Source: Mycobacterium gallinarum
GTDB lineage: Bacteria > Actinomycetota > Actinomycetes > Mycobacteriales > Mycobacteriaceae
Direction: 5' to 3'
NCBI RefSeq assembly: GCF_010726765.1
Contig: NZ_AP022601.1
Coordinates: 1,054,001 to 1,118,000 of the forward strand
Length of the DNA stretch: 64,000 nt
Numbering within the stretch: the first letter of the stretch is position 1; every line of letters starts with the position of its first letter. The notes beneath the pieces were generated by a model that searched no databases, had not been told where the DNA came from, and saw only the letters and a list, made by a program, of their open reading frames with translations. The position numbers and the translations under genes were made by a program. Shown here piece after piece: positions 1 to 10,126 of the stretch.

Positions 1-1220
1 ACTGCGCTCCGGGCCAGAAGAAGGCGCGGGTTTCCTTCGCACAGGACCGCGCGTTCGTCGACTATGGCCAGCTGTTCGCCGCGACGTCGATGATGCCGTC
101 GCACGTGCTCGCCGATGAGCTGGGGCTGCCCGACGGCGGCGTCACCACCGCGATCACGAACAACGACGCGCCGGCGGTCGACCGAATTGCCAAGGCGTGG
201 AACACCACCTGGAACCTGACGCCGGATATCGACATCAAGAAGTTCCCGTCCTCGGGGCCGTACAAGCTCGATTCGGTGACCGACGAAGGCGCCGTCGCGC
301 TCGTCGCCAACGACAAGTGGTGGGGGGCCGCGCCGGTCACGTCCAGGATCACCGTGTGGCCACGTGGCGCCGACATCCAGGACCGCATCAACCAGGGCGC
401 CTACGACGTCGTCGACGTGGCGGCTGGTTCGTCGGGCACGCTGAACCTGCCCGACGATTACGTGAGGACCGACGCCCCGTCCGCGGGCATCGAACAGCTC
501 ATCTTCGCCCCCCAGGGCCCGATGTCGCAGCCGCCGGAGCGGCGCGCGCTCGCACACTGCACTCCGCGCGACATCATTGCCCGCAACGCCCAGGTTCCCA
601 TTGCGAACGCGCGGCTGAACCCCGTCACCGAGGACGCGTACAGCGCCGCCGAAAGCGCCGTCGAGGGCGGCAGGTTCACCGTCGCCAATCCCGAGGCGGC
701 GCGGGCCGCGATCAACGGACGGCCCTTGACCGTCCGCATCGGATACCAGAGCCCCAACGCCCGGCTCGCCGCAACGGTCGGCACCATCGCCAAGGCGTGC
801 GCGCCTGCGGGCATCACGGTGCAGGATGTCGCCACCAACGAAACGGGCCCGCTCACTTTGCGCAACAACGAGATCGACGTCCTGCTCGCCAGCACGGGTG
901 GCGCGGCGGGCAGCGGATCGTCGGGGTCCAACGCCATGGACGCCTACGATCTGCATTCGGCCAACGGCAACAATCTGTCCCGCTATTCCAACGAGCGCGT
1001 CGACGGCATCATCGCGGCGCTCGCGGTGACGTCGGACCCCAAGGAGCTGTCCCGGCTGCTCGGGGAAGGCGGATCGATCCTCTGGACTGACATGCCGACC
1101 ATTCCGCTCTATCGTCAGCAGCGGACCGTACTCACGTCGAAAGACATGTACGCGGTAAGTAGCAGTCCTACTCGATGGGGCGCGGGATGGAACATGGATC
1201 GTTGGGCTCTGGGCGGGTGA
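1..1220 (+). CDS. Peptide ABC transporter substrate-binding protein, C-terminal part
   Basis: The gene enters the window already open; codons run in frame from base 3 to the TGA at 1218-1220, giving about 405 residues. The sequence resembles the C-terminal half of family-5 solute-binding proteins (DppA/OppA type), which bind peptides outside the membrane for an ABC importer. Typical stretches are the lobe region [10 protein letters not shown] and the tail [12 protein letters not shown], followed by a conserved aromatic end (GAGWNMDRW). The signal peptide and lipobox would lie upstream. By gene order it matches the Rv2585c lipoprotein of M. tuberculosis (from memory). Its stop overlaps the GTG start of apt, so the two are probably co-transcribed. 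The ligand cannot be told. Confidence 0.85.
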   Translation, partial: CAPGQKKARVSFAQDRAFVDYGQLFAATSMMPSHVLADELGLPDGGVTTAITNNDAPAVDRIAKAWNTTWNLTPDIDIKKFPSSGPYKLDSVTDEGAVALVANDKWWGAAPVTSRITVWPRGADIQDRINQGAYDVVDVAAGSSGTLNLPDDYVRTDAPSAGIEQLIFAPQGPMSQPPERRALAHCTPRDIIARNAQVPIANARLNPVTEDAYSAAESAVEGGRFTVANPEAARAAINGRPLTVRIGYQSPNARLAATVGTIAKACAPAGITVQDVATNETGPLTLRNNEIDVLLASTGGAAGSGSSGSNAMDAYDLHSANGNNLSRYSNERVDGIIAALAVTSDPKELSRLLGEGGSILWTDMPTIPLYRQQRTVLTSKDMYAVSSSPTRWGAGWNMDRWALGG

Positions 1221-1747
1221 CGGATCAGGACATCTCGATGCTCGTCGCGTCGCTGATGAGGGAGGTGCCCGATTTTCCCGAGCCTGGTATCCAGTTCAAG
1301 GATCTGACCCCCCTGCTGGCCGACGCGCACGGCCTGGCCAAGGTCACCGACGCTCTGGCGGAGACCGCGGAGGGCGCCGACCTGGTGGCGGGTATCGACG
1401 CGCGCGGCTTCTTGCTGGGCGCCGCGGTCGCATTGCGGCTCGGGATCGGGGTCCTGGCGGTGCGTAAGGGCGGCAAGCTGCCACCGCCAGTGCACAGCGA
1501 GACCTACCAGCTGGAGTACGGCTCGGCGACGCTGGAGTTGCCTGCCGACGGCATTGACCTCGACGGGCGCAGGGTCGTCATCATCGACGACGTTCTCGCC
1601 ACCGGCGGCACGATGGCCGCGACGGAGAAGCTGCTTCGGCGCTGCGGTGCGATGGTCCCGGCCGCCGCCGTTGTGCTCGAACTTTCGGCGCTGAGCGGGC
1701 GTGAGGTGCTCGAACCGCTGCCTGTGACGTCGCTGCTGATGATCTGA
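1217..1747 (+). CDS. apt: Adenine phosphoribosyltransferase
   Basis: Salvages adenine by joining it to PRPP to give AMP in the cytoplasm. The PRPP-binding loop is visible as [17 protein letters not shown], and [17 protein letters not shown] is the usual Apt N-terminus. I chose the GTG at 1217, which overlaps the previous stop in a GTGA and gives 176 residues, close to the usual length of about 180. An ATG at 1175 in the same frame would add 14 residues, but overlap the upstream gene by 46 bases. It sits between the peptide-binding lipoprotein and rel, as in M. tuberculosis. Confidence 0.95.
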   Translation: MTDQDISMLVASLMREVPDFPEPGIQFKDLTPLLADAHGLAKVTDALAETAEGADLVAGIDARGFLLGAAVALRLGIGVLAVRKGGKLPPPVHSETYQLEYGSATLELPADGIDLDGRRVVIIDDVLATGGTMAATEKLLRRCGAMVPAAAVVLELSALSGREVLEPLPVTSLLMI

Positions 1748-1819
1748 GTCGTATTCTCGAAGTCTGAGCGTTTCGAAAACGCGCGATGACCGCGCGTGTT
1801 GAGCAGGCGGGAGGTGACC

Positions 1820-4195
1820 ATGGCTTCGGACGGAGAAGCTCCCGGCACGGGCCAGGCCGTGCAGTCGCCCCCGAATGCGCAGATGACCGAGACGCAGCCG
1901 ATGGAGATTCCCAAGGCGGATTCCGCGAAGGCGGCAACGAGTGCCTCGCGCCGGGTGCGGGCCCGACTGGCGCGCCGAATGACGGCACAGCGCAGCACCC
2001 TAAACCCGGTGCTGGAACCGCTGGTCGCGGTCCACAAGCAGTTCTATCCCAAGGCCGACCTGACACTGCTGCAACGCGCGTATGAGGTGGCCGACGAACG
2101 GCACGCCGATCAGTTGCGCCGCTCCGGTGACCCGTACATCACCCATCCGCTGGCCGTCGCGAACATTCTGGCTGAGCTCGAAATGGACACCACGACGCTG
2201 ATCGCGGCCCTGCTGCACGACACCGTCGAGGACACCGGCTACACCCTCGAGCAGCTCATCGAGGAGTTCGGCACCGAGGTGGGCCACCTCGTCGACGGCG
2301 TGACCAAACTGGACAAGGTCGCACTGGGCACCGCGGCCGAGGGCGAGACCATCCGCAAGATGATCCTCGCGATGGCCCGCGATCCGCGGGTGCTGGTGAT
2401 CAAGGTCGCCGACCGGCTGCACAACATGCGCACGATGCGCTTCCTGCCGCCCGAGAAGCAGGCGGCCAAGTCCCGCGAGACGCTGGAAGTGATTGCGCCG
2501 CTGGCACATCGACTCGGTATGGCGAGCGTCAAGTGGGAGCTCGAGGATCTGTCGTTCGCGATCCTGCATCCGAAGAAGTACGAGGAGATCGTGCGGCTGG
2601 TCGCCGACCGGGCGCCGTCGCGCGACATCTATCTGGCCAAGGTGCGGGCCGAGATCAACGCGACGCTCACAGCGTCGAAGATCAACGCGGTGGTGGAGGG
2701 CCGCCCGAAACACTATTGGTCGATCTACCAGAAGATGATCGTCAAGGGCCGCGACTTCGACGACATCCACGATCTGGTGGGTGTGCGGATCCTCTGCGAC
2801 GATGTGCGTGACTGCTATGCCGCTGTGGGCGTGGTCCATTCGCTGTGGCAGCCGATCGCCGGCCGGTTCAAGGACTACATCGCCCAGCCACGGTTCGGTG
2901 TGTATCAGTCGCTGCACACCACCGTCGTCGGACCCGAGGGCAAGCCACTGGAAGTGCAGATCCGTACCGTCGACATGCACAAGACCGCGGAGTACGGCAT
3001 TGCGGCGCACTGGCGCTACAAGGAAGCCAAGGGCCGCAACGGACTTCCGGCGACCTACGCCGCCGCCGAGATCGACGACATGGCCTGGATGCGTCAGCTG
3101 CTCGACTGGCAGCGGGAGGCCGCCGACCCCGGCGAGTTCCTCGAGTCGTTGCGCTACGACCTGGCTGTCCAGGAGATCTTCGTGTTCACCCCCAAGGGCG
3201 ATCTGATCACGCTGCCGACTGGGTCCACGCCGGTGGACTTCGCGTACGCCGTGCACACCGAGGTCGGTCACCGCTGCATCGGATCGCGCGTCAACGGCCG
3301 TTTGGTCGCACTGGAGCGCAAGCTCGAAAACGGTGACCAGGTCGAGGTTTTCACATCCAAGGCGCCCAACGCCGGCCCGTCTCGCGACTGGCAGACGTTC
3401 GTGGTCTCGCCACGGGCGAAGGCGAAGATCCGCCAGTGGTTCGCCAAGGAGCGGCGTGAAGAAGCGCTCGAAACCGGCAAAGACGCCATAGCCCGTGAGG
3501 TGCGCCGCGCCGGAATTCCGTTGCAGCGGTTGATGAATGCCGAACAGGTGGCGGCCCTGGCGCGTGAGTTGCGCTATGTGGATGTGTCAGCGCTGTACAC
3601 CGCGGTGGGCGAAGGTCATGTATCGGCACGGCACGTCGTGCAACGGCTGGTCGCGCAACTCGGTGGTGACGAGGACGCCGCAGACGAGATCGCTGAGCGC
3701 TCGACGCCGGCCACCATGCCAGTGCGCCAGCGCCACACCGACGACGTCGGGGTGGCCGTACCCGGCGCGCCCGGGGTGCTGACCAAGCTCGCCAAATGCT
3801 GCACTCCCGTGCCCGGCGACATCATCATGGGGTTCGTCACCCGCGGCGGCGGAGTCAGCGTGCACCGCACCGACTGCACCAACGCGTCGTCGCTGCAAGA
3901 CCAGTCGGAGCGGATCATCGACGTGCAGTGGGCACCGTCGCCGTCGTCGGTGTTCCTGGTCGCGATCCAGGTGGAAGCGCTGGACCGGCACCGGTTGCTG
4001 TCGGATGTGACCCGCGTGCTGGCCGATGAGAAGGTCAACATCCTGTCCGCGTCGGTGACCACCTCCGACGATCGCGTGGCGATCAGCCGATTCACCTTCG
4101 AGATGGGCGATCCGAAGCACCTAGGTCATCTGCTCAACGTGGTCCGCAACGTCGAGGGCGTGTACGACGTGTACCGCGTGACGTCCGCGGCGTGA
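1820..4195 (+). CDS. rel: Bifunctional (p)ppGpp synthetase/hydrolase Rel
   Basis: Makes and degrades the stringent-response alarmone (p)ppGpp. The 791-residue protein has the full long-RSH layout: an HD hydrolase domain with HDTVED at residues 133-138, a synthetase domain ([20 protein letters not shown], then YQSLHTTV and EVQIRT), a TGS domain ([13 protein letters not shown]), a conserved-cysteine domain ([14 protein letters not shown]) and a C-terminal ACT domain. Hydrolase and synthetase motifs both look intact, so the enzyme should be bifunctional. The start is the ATG at 1820, behind a clear GGGAGG at 1809-1814; a GTG at 1796 is in frame but poorer. Length matches the M. tuberculosis enzyme (790). 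Confidence 0.97.
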   Translation: MASDGEAPGTGQAVQSPPNAQMTETQPMEIPKADSAKAATSASRRVRARLARRMTAQRSTLNPVLEPLVAVHKQFYPKADLTLLQRAYEVADERHADQLRRSGDPYITHPLAVANILAELEMDTTTLIAALLHDTVEDTGYTLEQLIEEFGTEVGHLVDGVTKLDKVALGTAAEGETIRKMILAMARDPRVLVIKVADRLHNMRTMRFLPPEKQAAKSRETLEVIAPLAHRLGMASVKWELEDLSFAILHPKKYEEIVRLVADRAPSRDIYLAKVRAEINATLTASKINAVVEGRPKHYWSIYQKMIVKGRDFDDIHDLVGVRILCDDVRDCYAAVGVVHSLWQPIAGRFKDYIAQPRFGVYQSLHTTVVGPEGKPLEVQIRTVDMHKTAEYGIAAHWRYKEAKGRNGLPATYAAAEIDDMAWMRQLLDWQREAADPGEFLESLRYDLAVQEIFVFTPKGDLITLPTGSTPVDFAYAVHTEVGHRCIGSRVNGRLVALERKLENGDQVEVFTSKAPNAGPSRDWQTFVVSPRAKAKIRQWFAKERREEALETGKDAIAREVRRAGIPLQRLMNAEQVAALARELRYVDVSALYTAVGEGHVSARHVVQRLVAQLGGDEDAADEIAERSTPATMPVRQRHTDDVGVAVPGAPGVLTKLAKCCTPVPGDIIMGFVTRGGGVSVHRTDCTNASSLQDQSERIIDVQWAPSPSSVFLVAIQVEALDRHRLLSDVTRVLADEKVNILSASVTTSDDRVAISRFTFEMGDPKHLGHLLNVVRNVEGVYDVYRVTSAA

Positions 4196-4234
4196 CGGTT
4201 TGCGGCAAAGATTCGTCCAAGCGTCAATTTCTGT

Positions 4235-4240
4235 CATAAT
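4235..4240 (+). promoter_or_regulatory. Candidate -10 element for a leaderless lipoprotein mRNA
   Basis: CATAAT lies 6 bases before the ATG at 4247 and no Shine-Dalgarno sequence is present. In mycobacteria this spacing usually means that transcription starts on the first base of the start codon. This is inference from spacing and motif only. Confidence 0.45.
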
Positions 4241-4246
4241 TCGGCG

Positions 4247-4540
4247 ATGCGCACCGCATTTGTGGCGACAATGGTCGCCGTCGCCCTGCTGATCGCCGGT
4301 TGCGGCTCAACCATCAAGCCCGAGGGCGCCGCGCAGTCCGTTGTTGATTTGGTAAAGAAGCAAACAGGCTTCGAGCCCAAAGACGTGAAATGTCCAGAAG
4401 GTGTCGAAGCCAAAGTCGGCGGCACTTTTGAGTGCAAGTTCACCGGGCCCGAGGGCACGGAGTACACCGCCGATATGCGGATCACGAAGGTCGATGGCGA
4501 CGATGTCGAGTTCTACATCGAGACCAAGCCGAGCGGCTAG
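4247..4540 (+). CDS. Small DUF4333-type lipoprotein
   Basis: A 97-residue exported lipoprotein of unknown role. It begins with a positively charged start, a hydrophobic stretch and the lipobox IAGC (Cys20), followed by a short soluble domain of about 75 residues with two cysteines (VKCPEG and FECKF) likely to form a disulfide. The pattern fits the actinobacterial DUF4333 family, often found in one or several copies on mycobacterial lipoproteins. It is a single-gene unit between rel and the convergent cyclophilin pair. Confidence 0.85.
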   Translation: MRTAFVATMVAVALLIAGCGSTIKPEGAAQSVVDLVKKQTGFEPKDVKCPEGVEAKVGGTFECKFTGPEGTEYTADMRITKVDGDDVEFYIETKPSG

Positions 4541-4552
4541 GCAGATGCAGCC

Positions 4553-5584
4553 TCAGTCCAGGCGCACCGATGCGATCGTCACCGTCTGCGCCGGCTTGCC
4601 GTCGTCGCTGCCGTCTGCCGTGCCTGCCGAGGCGATCTTGTCCAGCGCGGCCAGCCCTGTCTTGTCGATGGTGCCGAAGACGGTGTAGGTCGGCGGCAGC
4701 ATCGAGTCGCGGTAGATGAGGTAGAACTGGCTGCCGTTGGTGCCCAACCCCGAGTTGGCCATCGCGAGTGTGCCGCGCGGGTACAGCCTCGGGATCTCCA
4801 TCGCCGGGTCGGTCAACCGGAACTGGTTGGTCGGGTACTCGTTCGGGAATCGGTAGCCGGGCCCGCCCTGGCCCGTTCCTGTGGGATCGCCACACTGCAG
4901 TACGCCGAGCGCAGGGGTCGTGGTCAGCCGGTGGCAGGTCGTGTTGTCGAAGTAACCCTGCTGGGCGAGGCTGGCGAAGTTGTTGACCGTGCAGGGGGAC
5001 TTGGCGTTGTCCAACTGCAGGCCGATACCACCGCGGTTGGTCGTGATGCTGGCACTGACCAATGCCGGCTGGGTCGGCACCCGTCCGGTGCGCGGCGGCT
5101 TGGCCGGCTTGCTCGCCGGCTCTGCTGTGGCGGGGTACTGACAGTTGGATCCGAGGGTCGCGGGCGGCTTGAACTCCGGCAGTGGCTGCGCGTCGATCGG
5201 CTGCGTCGGGGTCACGGTGTAGTCGGACGTCGTTCCGTCCAAGTCCTCGAGGCTACGGCCGACCGCGATGACGAACAGCACGCTCAACACCACCACGAGG
5301 ATGGTGAGTGCGGTGATCAGGTAACCGATCACCAGGCCCGCGATGGCCAGGCCGCGGCCCTCTTCGCCGGTCTTCTTGATCTGTGACAGCGAGATGTGTC
5401 CGAACGCGATTCCGAGCGGCGCGAAGACGAACGCGCACACCAGCGATGCGACGGCCAGCGTGTTCGTCGGTTGGGGCTGCGGATAGCCGGCGTACACCGG
5501 CGGATAGCCGCCATACGGGGACGGCGGGTAAGCCCCGTACGGCGGTGGATATCCGCCGTAAGGAGCCGGTGGCGGGTTGGTCAC
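4553..5584 (-). CDS. Membrane-anchored cyclophilin-type peptidyl-prolyl isomerase with DUF4190 N-terminus
   Basis: Predicted prolyl isomerase facing the outside of the membrane. The 343-residue product has a Pro/Tyr/Gly-rich cytoplasmic head (residues 3-40, repeats of PYGGYPP), a DUF4190-like segment with two membrane helices (about 45-115), a linker, and a cyclophilin domain with FASLAQQGYFDNTTCHRL, GTGQGGPGYRFPNE and GTNGSQFYLIY. Start is a GTG overlapping the stop of the upstream gene by 4 bases (GTGA). The cyclophilin domain and the linker before it are closely similar to those of the upstream gene, so this is a tandem duplicate with a different membrane anchor. M. tuberculosis has only one gene here (ppiB, from memory). 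Confidence 0.9.
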   Translation of the reverse strand: MTNPPPAPYGGYPPPYGAYPPSPYGGYPPVYAGYPQPQPTNTLAVASLVCAFVFAPLGIAFGHISLSQIKKTGEEGRGLAIAGLVIGYLITALTILVVVLSVLFVIAVGRSLEDLDGTTSDYTVTPTQPIDAQPLPEFKPPATLGSNCQYPATAEPASKPAKPPRTGRVPTQPALVSASITTNRGGIGLQLDNAKSPCTVNNFASLAQQGYFDNTTCHRLTTTPALGVLQCGDPTGTGQGGPGYRFPNEYPTNQFRLTDPAMEIPRLYPRGTLAMANSGLGTNGSQFYLIYRDSMLPPTYTVFGTIDKTGLAALDKIASAGTADGSDDGKPAQTVTIASVRLD

Positions 5585-6459
5585 GGATCCAGCTGCAGCT
5601 TGGTGATCTTGACCTCGGACTTCGGCGAACCGTCGGGAGCGCCGTCGGCCGTGCCCGCTGCGGCGATCTTGTCCAGCGTCGCGAGGCCCGTCTCGTCGAT
5701 GGTGCCGAACACCGTGTAGCTCGGCGGCAGCTGCGAGTCCTTGTAGACCAGGAAGAACTGGCTGCCGTTGGTTCCTGGGCCGGCATTGGCCATCGCGAGC
5801 GTGCCGCGCGGGTACAGCACCGGCTCCGCCAGCGTTGGATCGTCGGGCTGGTACTGGTTCGTCGGATACTCGTTGGGGAACTGATAGCCGGGACCGCCGG
5901 TGCCCTGCCCGGTGGGATCGCCGCACTGCAGCACCGACAGCGAGTCCGAGGTGGTCAGCCGATGGCATGTGGTGTCGTTGAAGAAGCCCTGGTTCGCCAG
6001 GCTGGCGAAGCTGTTGACGGTGCACGGGGACTTGCCGTTGTCCAGCATCAGGCCGATATTGCCCTGGTTGGTCTCCATGCTGGCGCTGACCTCGGCGGGG
6101 TCGGTAGGCACTTTGCCCGTCCGCGGTGGCTTGACATCCTTGCTGGCCTTTTCCGCAGAGGCCGGGTATTGGCAGTCGTCGCCAAGACCGGCGGGTGCTG
6201 CGAACGCGGGCAGCGCGCCCGGCCCCGAGGGTGCTTCACTCGATGGGGTCGAGGTCTCGGTCGCGGCGGTGTTGTCGCTGTCCGAATCGCCCCTGGTGAG
6301 GATGACGGCAGCCGCGACCCCGCCGGCGATGACGAGCACGCCCACGACCGATCCGACGATCGTGAGGATGCGACGCTGGCGTTCCTTGGCCGCCCGGCGC
6401 TCCAATTGCCGCTCGAGTTTGCGCTTCGCTGTCGCCCGCCGTTGTTCGTTGGTCGGCAC
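5581..6459 (-). CDS. ppiB: Cyclophilin-type peptidyl-prolyl cis-trans isomerase, single membrane anchor
   Basis: A 292-residue predicted prolyl isomerase that corresponds to Rv2582 ppiB by position and sequence. It has a basic N-terminal coil (RATAKRKLERQLERRAAKE), one membrane helix (about residues 34-57), an acidic/Ser-rich linker and a cyclophilin domain with DTTCHRLTT, GPGYQFPNEYPTNQY and GTNGSQFFLVY. The start is the GTG at 6459 behind a strong GAGGAGGA at 6468-6475; an upstream in-frame ATG at 6534 has no such site. It overlaps the DUF4190 cyclophilin by 4 bases, so the two form an operon. It is divergent from the glyoxalase II gene. Confidence 0.93.
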   Translation of the reverse strand: MPTNEQRRATAKRKLERQLERRAAKERQRRILTIVGSVVGVLVIAGGVAAAVILTRGDSDSDNTAATETSTPSSEAPSGPGALPAFAAPAGLGDDCQYPASAEKASKDVKPPRTGKVPTDPAEVSASMETNQGNIGLMLDNGKSPCTVNSFASLANQGFFNDTTCHRLTTSDSLSVLQCGDPTGQGTGGPGYQFPNEYPTNQYQPDDPTLAEPVLYPRGTLAMANAGPGTNGSQFFLVYKDSQLPPSYTVFGTIDETGLATLDKIAAAGTADGAPDGSPKSEVKITKLQLDP

Positions 6460-6561
6460 CGCCCGTGTCCTCCTCGTATCGATCGGTCGGCAACGAGTGT
6501 GCCAGGCGTTGCTGAGTGTGGCGTTGCGACCCACGTCATCGGGGATGGGAAACTGGGGACC

Positions 6562-7224
6562 GTGTTGGTCACCGGATTCCCGGCGGGCATGTTGGCGTGC
6601 AACTGCTACGTGCTGGCCCAGCGGCCTGGAGCCGACGCGATCATCGTCGATCCGGGCCAGCGGGCGATGATGCCGTTACGACGGATTCTGGACGAGAATC
6701 ACCTGACACCTGCGGCGGTGCTGCTCACCCACGGTCACATCGACCACATCTGGTCGGCCCAGAAGGTGGCCGATATGTACGGCTGCCCGGCCTATATCCA
6801 CCCCGAGGACCGCTTCATGTTGACCGACCCGATCAAGGATTTCGGGCCGAAGCTGGCCCAGCTGGCATTCGGGGCGCTGTTCTCAGAGCCGAAGCAGGTC
6901 ATCGAACTGGACCAGGACGGAGACAAGCTGGAACTCGGGGATGTCACGGTGACGGTCGACCACACCCCGGGCCACACGCGAGGCTCAGTCGTGTTCCGCG
7001 TTTCCGAAGGGACCGATGAAGTGGTCTTCACCGGCGATACGCTGTTCCGGCAATCGGTCGGCCGCACCGACCTGCCCGGTGGCAGCGGGCGTGACCTGCT
7101 CGGCTCGATCGTGACAAAACTGTTGGTGCTCGATGACGACACCGTGGTACTACCTGGACACGGCGAGAAGACCACGATCGGATTCGAGCGCCGTAGTAAC
7201 CCATTCCTCGAAGGCTTGAACTAG
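6562..7224 (+). CDS. Glyoxalase II-like metallo-beta-lactamase-fold hydrolase
   Basis: A 220-residue cytoplasmic hydrolase of the glyoxalase II (hydroxyacylglutathione hydrolase-like) branch. The dimetal motif is THGHIDH, with further ligands in [16 protein letters not shown] and the C-terminal PGHG. It is the counterpart of Rv2581c. The GTG at 6562 fits the conserved family N-terminus ([14 protein letters not shown]); the frame stays open far upstream but that part is antisense to ppiB. Since mycobacteria lack glutathione, the real substrate is unclear. Its TAG shares one base with the hisS start, so the two are co-transcribed. Confidence 0.92.
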   Translation: MLVTGFPAGMLACNCYVLAQRPGADAIIVDPGQRAMMPLRRILDENHLTPAAVLLTHGHIDHIWSAQKVADMYGCPAYIHPEDRFMLTDPIKDFGPKLAQLAFGALFSEPKQVIELDQDGDKLELGDVTVTVDHTPGHTRGSVVFRVSEGTDEVVFTGDTLFRQSVGRTDLPGGSGRDLLGSIVTKLLVLDDDTVVLPGHGEKTTIGFERRSNPFLEGLN

Positions 7225-8489
7225 TGAGTGATTTTCAGGCGCCCAAGGGCGTCCCGGATTATCTGCCGCCCGACTCGGCGCAGTTCGTCGGTGTTCGCGA
7301 CGGTCTGCTGGACGCGGCCCGCCGCGCGGGATACGGCGATGTCGAACTGCCGATCTTCGAGGACACCGCGCTGTTCGCGCGCGGCGTGGGGGAGTCCACC
7401 GACGTGGTGTCGAAGGAGATGTACACCTTCGCCGATCGCGGCGACCGCTCGGTGACGCTGCGGCCGGAGGGCACCGCCGGGGTGATGCGTGCGGTGATCG
7501 AGCACGGGTTGGACCGGGGCCCGCTGCCGGTCAAGCTCTGCTACGCGGGGCCGTTCTTCCGCTACGAGCGGCCGCAGGCCGGCCGCTACCGCCAGCTGCA
7601 GCAGGTCGGGGTGGAGGCGATCGGCGTCGACGACCCGGCATTGGACGCCGAAGTCATCGCGATCGCCGACGCCGGCTTCCGGTCACTGGGTCTCGACGGG
7701 TTCCGGCTCGAGATCACGTCGCTCGGCGACGACACGTGCCGTCCGCAGTACCGGGAACTGTTGCAGGACTTCCTGTTCAAGCTCGACCTCGATGAGGACA
7801 CCCGTCGGCGCGCGGAGATCAACCCGTTGCGGGTACTCGACGACAAGCGCCCCAAGGTGCGGGAGATGACCAAGGACGCCCCCGTCATGCTGGATCACCT
7901 GTCCGACGTCGCCAAGCAGCACTTCGACACCGTCCTGGTACATCTCGATGCGCTGGGCGTGCCGTATGTCGTGAATCCGCGCATGGTCAGGGGGCTGGAT
8001 TACTACACCAAGACCACCTTCGAGTTCGTGCACGACGGGCTCGGCGCGCAGTCGGGGATCGGCGGCGGCGGCCGGTATGACGGTCTGATGCGGCAGCTCG
8101 GTGGGAAAGATCTGTCCGGCATCGGTTTTGGTCTGGGTGTGGACCGGACGATGCTGGCGCTGAAGGCCGAGGGCAAGACCGTCGGCGGTACGGCCCGCGT
8201 CGACGTGTTCGCCGTGCCACTCGGCGAGCAGGCCAAGGTGACGCTGGCAGTGCTCGCTGCGCGGTTGCGTGCCGCGGGTGTGCGTGTCGACCTCGCCTAC
8301 GGTGACCGCGGAATCAAGGGTGCGATGCGCGCGGCGGACCGCTCCGGTGCGTCGATAGCTCTGGTTGCCGGTGACCGCGATATCGAGGCGGGCACTGTTG
8401 GGGTGAAGAACCTCGCGACCGGTGAGCAGGTCGATGTCGTCATCGATGCCGTTCTGGCAGAGGTCCTTTCGCGGCTCAACCGGGCCTAG
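7224..8489 (+). CDS. hisS: Histidyl-tRNA synthetase
   Basis: Charges tRNA-His in the cytoplasm. The 421-residue class II synthetase shows motif 2 ([15 protein letters not shown]), the histidine-specific motifs ([12 protein letters not shown] and GGGGRYDGL), motif 3 ([13 protein letters not shown]) and a C-terminal anticodon-binding domain (VFAVPLGEQ to the end). The start is a GTG overlapping the glyoxalase stop by one base, preceded by GAAGG. It lies in the same place as in M. tuberculosis. Confidence 0.97.
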   Translation: MSDFQAPKGVPDYLPPDSAQFVGVRDGLLDAARRAGYGDVELPIFEDTALFARGVGESTDVVSKEMYTFADRGDRSVTLRPEGTAGVMRAVIEHGLDRGPLPVKLCYAGPFFRYERPQAGRYRQLQQVGVEAIGVDDPALDAEVIAIADAGFRSLGLDGFRLEITSLGDDTCRPQYRELLQDFLFKLDLDEDTRRRAEINPLRVLDDKRPKVREMTKDAPVMLDHLSDVAKQHFDTVLVHLDALGVPYVVNPRMVRGLDYYTKTTFEFVHDGLGAQSGIGGGGRYDGLMRQLGGKDLSGIGFGLGVDRTMLALKAEGKTVGGTARVDVFAVPLGEQAKVTLAVLAARLRAAGVRVDLAYGDRGIKGAMRAADRSGASIALVAGDRDIEAGTVGVKNLATGEQVDVVIDAVLAEVLSRLNRA

Positions 8490-8527
8490 AGCGCGAAGAC
8501 CTGCCCCTCGCGCCGAACGCCTCTGGC
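8486..8527 (-). pseudogene. 3' stub of a lost metallo-beta-lactamase gene
   Basis: Read on the minus strand directly after the stop of the neighbouring membrane-protein gene, these bases encode RREGQVFAL and a stop. The intact lipoprotein hydrolase at 10127-11209 ends ARDGQVFAL and a stop, and also lies directly behind a related membrane-protein gene. The stub therefore looks like the last codons of a second hydrolase copy whose body has been deleted. It overlaps the last bases of hisS. The match is short, so this rests on position as much as on sequence. Confidence 0.5.
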
Positions 8528-9070
8528 TCATCTTCCGTGCACGGCGTTGTCGAGCACTCTGTCGAGAGCGCCGATGCCACCCCTGAACACGTTGCCGCTC
8601 AGGAGAACACGCGTGCCGTACGGCGTCACCGCAACAATGCTTGCGGTCAGTCGCTGCGTGTGGCGCTCGAAGCGCACTTCGTCCAGGCGCGCGACGATCT
8701 CACCCCCACCGTCCCGGTACAGCCGGTTCTCACGGTCGAACACGGCGACCGGTACGTAGGCGCTCATCGGGGTCAGGCGTACGCGGCGAAGCGCCTCGCC
8801 CGCTGTGAGCATCGTCCGGAACGCCGCGATCCCCACGAGGAGAAGCGCCGCACCGATGACGGTCGACGGCAGCGACGGCGATCCGGTCAATTCGTAGAAC
8901 AGCGATACGACACCGAAGCCGCCGAAGATCAGCGCCGCCATCGTCAAGACCAGGACCGTGATCTCCGTCGGCGCTTGCCCGCGGTCGATGACCAGCACAT
9001 TGCGGCCCTGTTCGGCGATCACCAGAGCGCCCTGTTCGGCGAGGATCATCGGTTCCGAAGACGCGCTCAT
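8528..9070 (-). CDS. Two-helix membrane protein, paralogue of the protein at 11206-11733
   Basis: Function unknown. The 180-residue protein has a short hydrophilic head, two membrane helices (about residues 38-60 and 70-88) and a soluble C-terminal part of about 90 residues. It aligns with the protein at 11206-11733 along its whole length: starts MSASSE against MDASTE, DRENRLYRDGGGEIV against DRKLGLFSYGGGAIV, and the ends RVLDNAVHGR against EVLTNIVRGG. This alignment sets the start at 9070 rather than the ATG at 9088. Both paralogues lie on the 5' side of a hydrolase gene or its stub. Confidence 0.75.
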   Translation of the reverse strand: MSASSEPMILAEQGALVIAEQGRNVLVIDRGQAPTEITVLVLTMAALIFGGFGVVSLFYELTGSPSLPSTVIGAALLLVGIAAFRTMLTAGEALRRVRLTPMSAYVPVAVFDRENRLYRDGGGEIVARLDEVRFERHTQRLTASIVAVTPYGTRVLLSGNVFRGGIGALDRVLDNAVHGR

Positions 9071-9129
9071 CGCCACCAGGATGCCCAATTCTCCGCGTAG
9101 GGTTGACCCGAACCGACCACGGAGGTGTC

Positions 9130-10119
9130 ATGTCGCTGATCGCGCTCGAGGAGCATTTCGCCTGGGATCCGGCCAGCACTGACAACGTCGTGGGTTCGTG
9201 GCTGCGTACCAACAACCCCGTCGCCTACGACCGGCTGTACGACCGGGGTCCACTTCGAATCGAGCAGATGGACGCCGCGGGCATCGATTTCCAGATCCTG
9301 TCGTTGTTCGACCCCGGGGTGCAGGACGAGACCGATGTCGCCCGCGCGGTGGACCTTGCGCGCCGGGCGAACGATGACCTGGCCGAGTCGGTGCGTGCGA
9401 ACCCGAGCCGATTCGGGGGCTTCGCGACGTTGGCGACGCAGGATCCGGACGCTGCTGCGGCCGAATTCGAGCGTGCGGTAACTGAATTGGGGTTGGTAGG
9501 CGGATTGATCAACGGACATTGTCAGGGACGCTACCTTGACGATCCGGCGTACGAAGACTTGTTCGGCTGTGCCGAATCACTGGGGGCGCCTGTTTATCTT
9601 CACCCGACGACGCCGCATCCGGCCGTGATGGACGCGTGGTTCGCACCGTATGTTGACGACGGTCTGCATTTGGCATCGTGGGGATTTGCCGCCGAGACGG
9701 GAACGCATGTGTTGCGGCTGATCTACTCGGGACTCTTCGACAAGTTCCCGCAATTGCAGATGATCATCGGACACCTAGGTGAGATGCTCCCGTTCGCCGC
9801 CTATCGGGTCGACCGGTATTACGGCCTCGGCGGGAGCGGCTCAGGCGACCGCCTGCAGCGTCTGCCATCGGAGTACCTGCGCAACAACTTTCACGTCACC
9901 ACAAGCGGCAACTTCTGTCCGCCGGCCTTCGCGTGCACGCTCGAGGTGATGGGTGCCGACCGTGTGATGTTCTCGGTGGACTATCCGATGGACGACAATC
10001 AGGCCGGTGCCGAATTCCTGGCGTCCTATCCCATGGACGCCGTGACACGGGCGAAAGTCAGCTCGGGTAACGCGATAACGCTCTTCGGCGAGCGGATTCC
10101 GGCCGCGTTGGGCTCCTGA
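9130..10119 (+). CDS. Amidohydrolase-2 family metal-dependent hydrolase or decarboxylase
   Basis: A 329-residue TIM-barrel enzyme of the amidohydrolase-2 group, which holds ACMSD and gamma-resorcylate decarboxylases and lactonases of aromatic breakdown. The N-terminal ALEEHFAW, the central VYLHPTTPHP, the metal-ligand region MIIGHLGEMLPFAAYRVDR and MFSVDYPMDDNQ are typical of this group. The start is the ATG at 9130 behind GGAGG. It stands alone, pointing opposite to both neighbours, between the two copies of the membrane protein/hydrolase pair. The substrate cannot be predicted. Confidence 0.85.
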   Translation: MSLIALEEHFAWDPASTDNVVGSWLRTNNPVAYDRLYDRGPLRIEQMDAAGIDFQILSLFDPGVQDETDVARAVDLARRANDDLAESVRANPSRFGGFATLATQDPDAAAAEFERAVTELGLVGGLINGHCQGRYLDDPAYEDLFGCAESLGAPVYLHPTTPHPAVMDAWFAPYVDDGLHLASWGFAAETGTHVLRLIYSGLFDKFPQLQMIIGHLGEMLPFAAYRVDRYYGLGGSGSGDRLQRLPSEYLRNNFHVTTSGNFCPPAFACTLEVMGADRVMFSVDYPMDDNQAGAEFLASYPMDAVTRAKVSSGNAITLFGERIPAALGS

Positions 10120-10126
10120 GGACCGG

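Noticed and set aside
1767..1785. Hairpin after apt as a terminator
   Set aside because: The stem (GCGTTT/AAACGC) is only 6 bases and AT-rich at the loop; too weak to call, and read-through into rel is plausible.
5480..5570. Short tandem repeats near 5.5 kb as a CRISPR or satellite array
   Set aside because: The repeats are in-frame codons for the Pro/Tyr/Gly-rich head (PYGGYPP) of the cyclophilin and have no spacer structure.
5383..6561. N-terminal extension of the glyoxalase II protein
   Set aside because: The frame is open upstream but runs antisense through both cyclophilin genes; the family starts at VTGFPAG.
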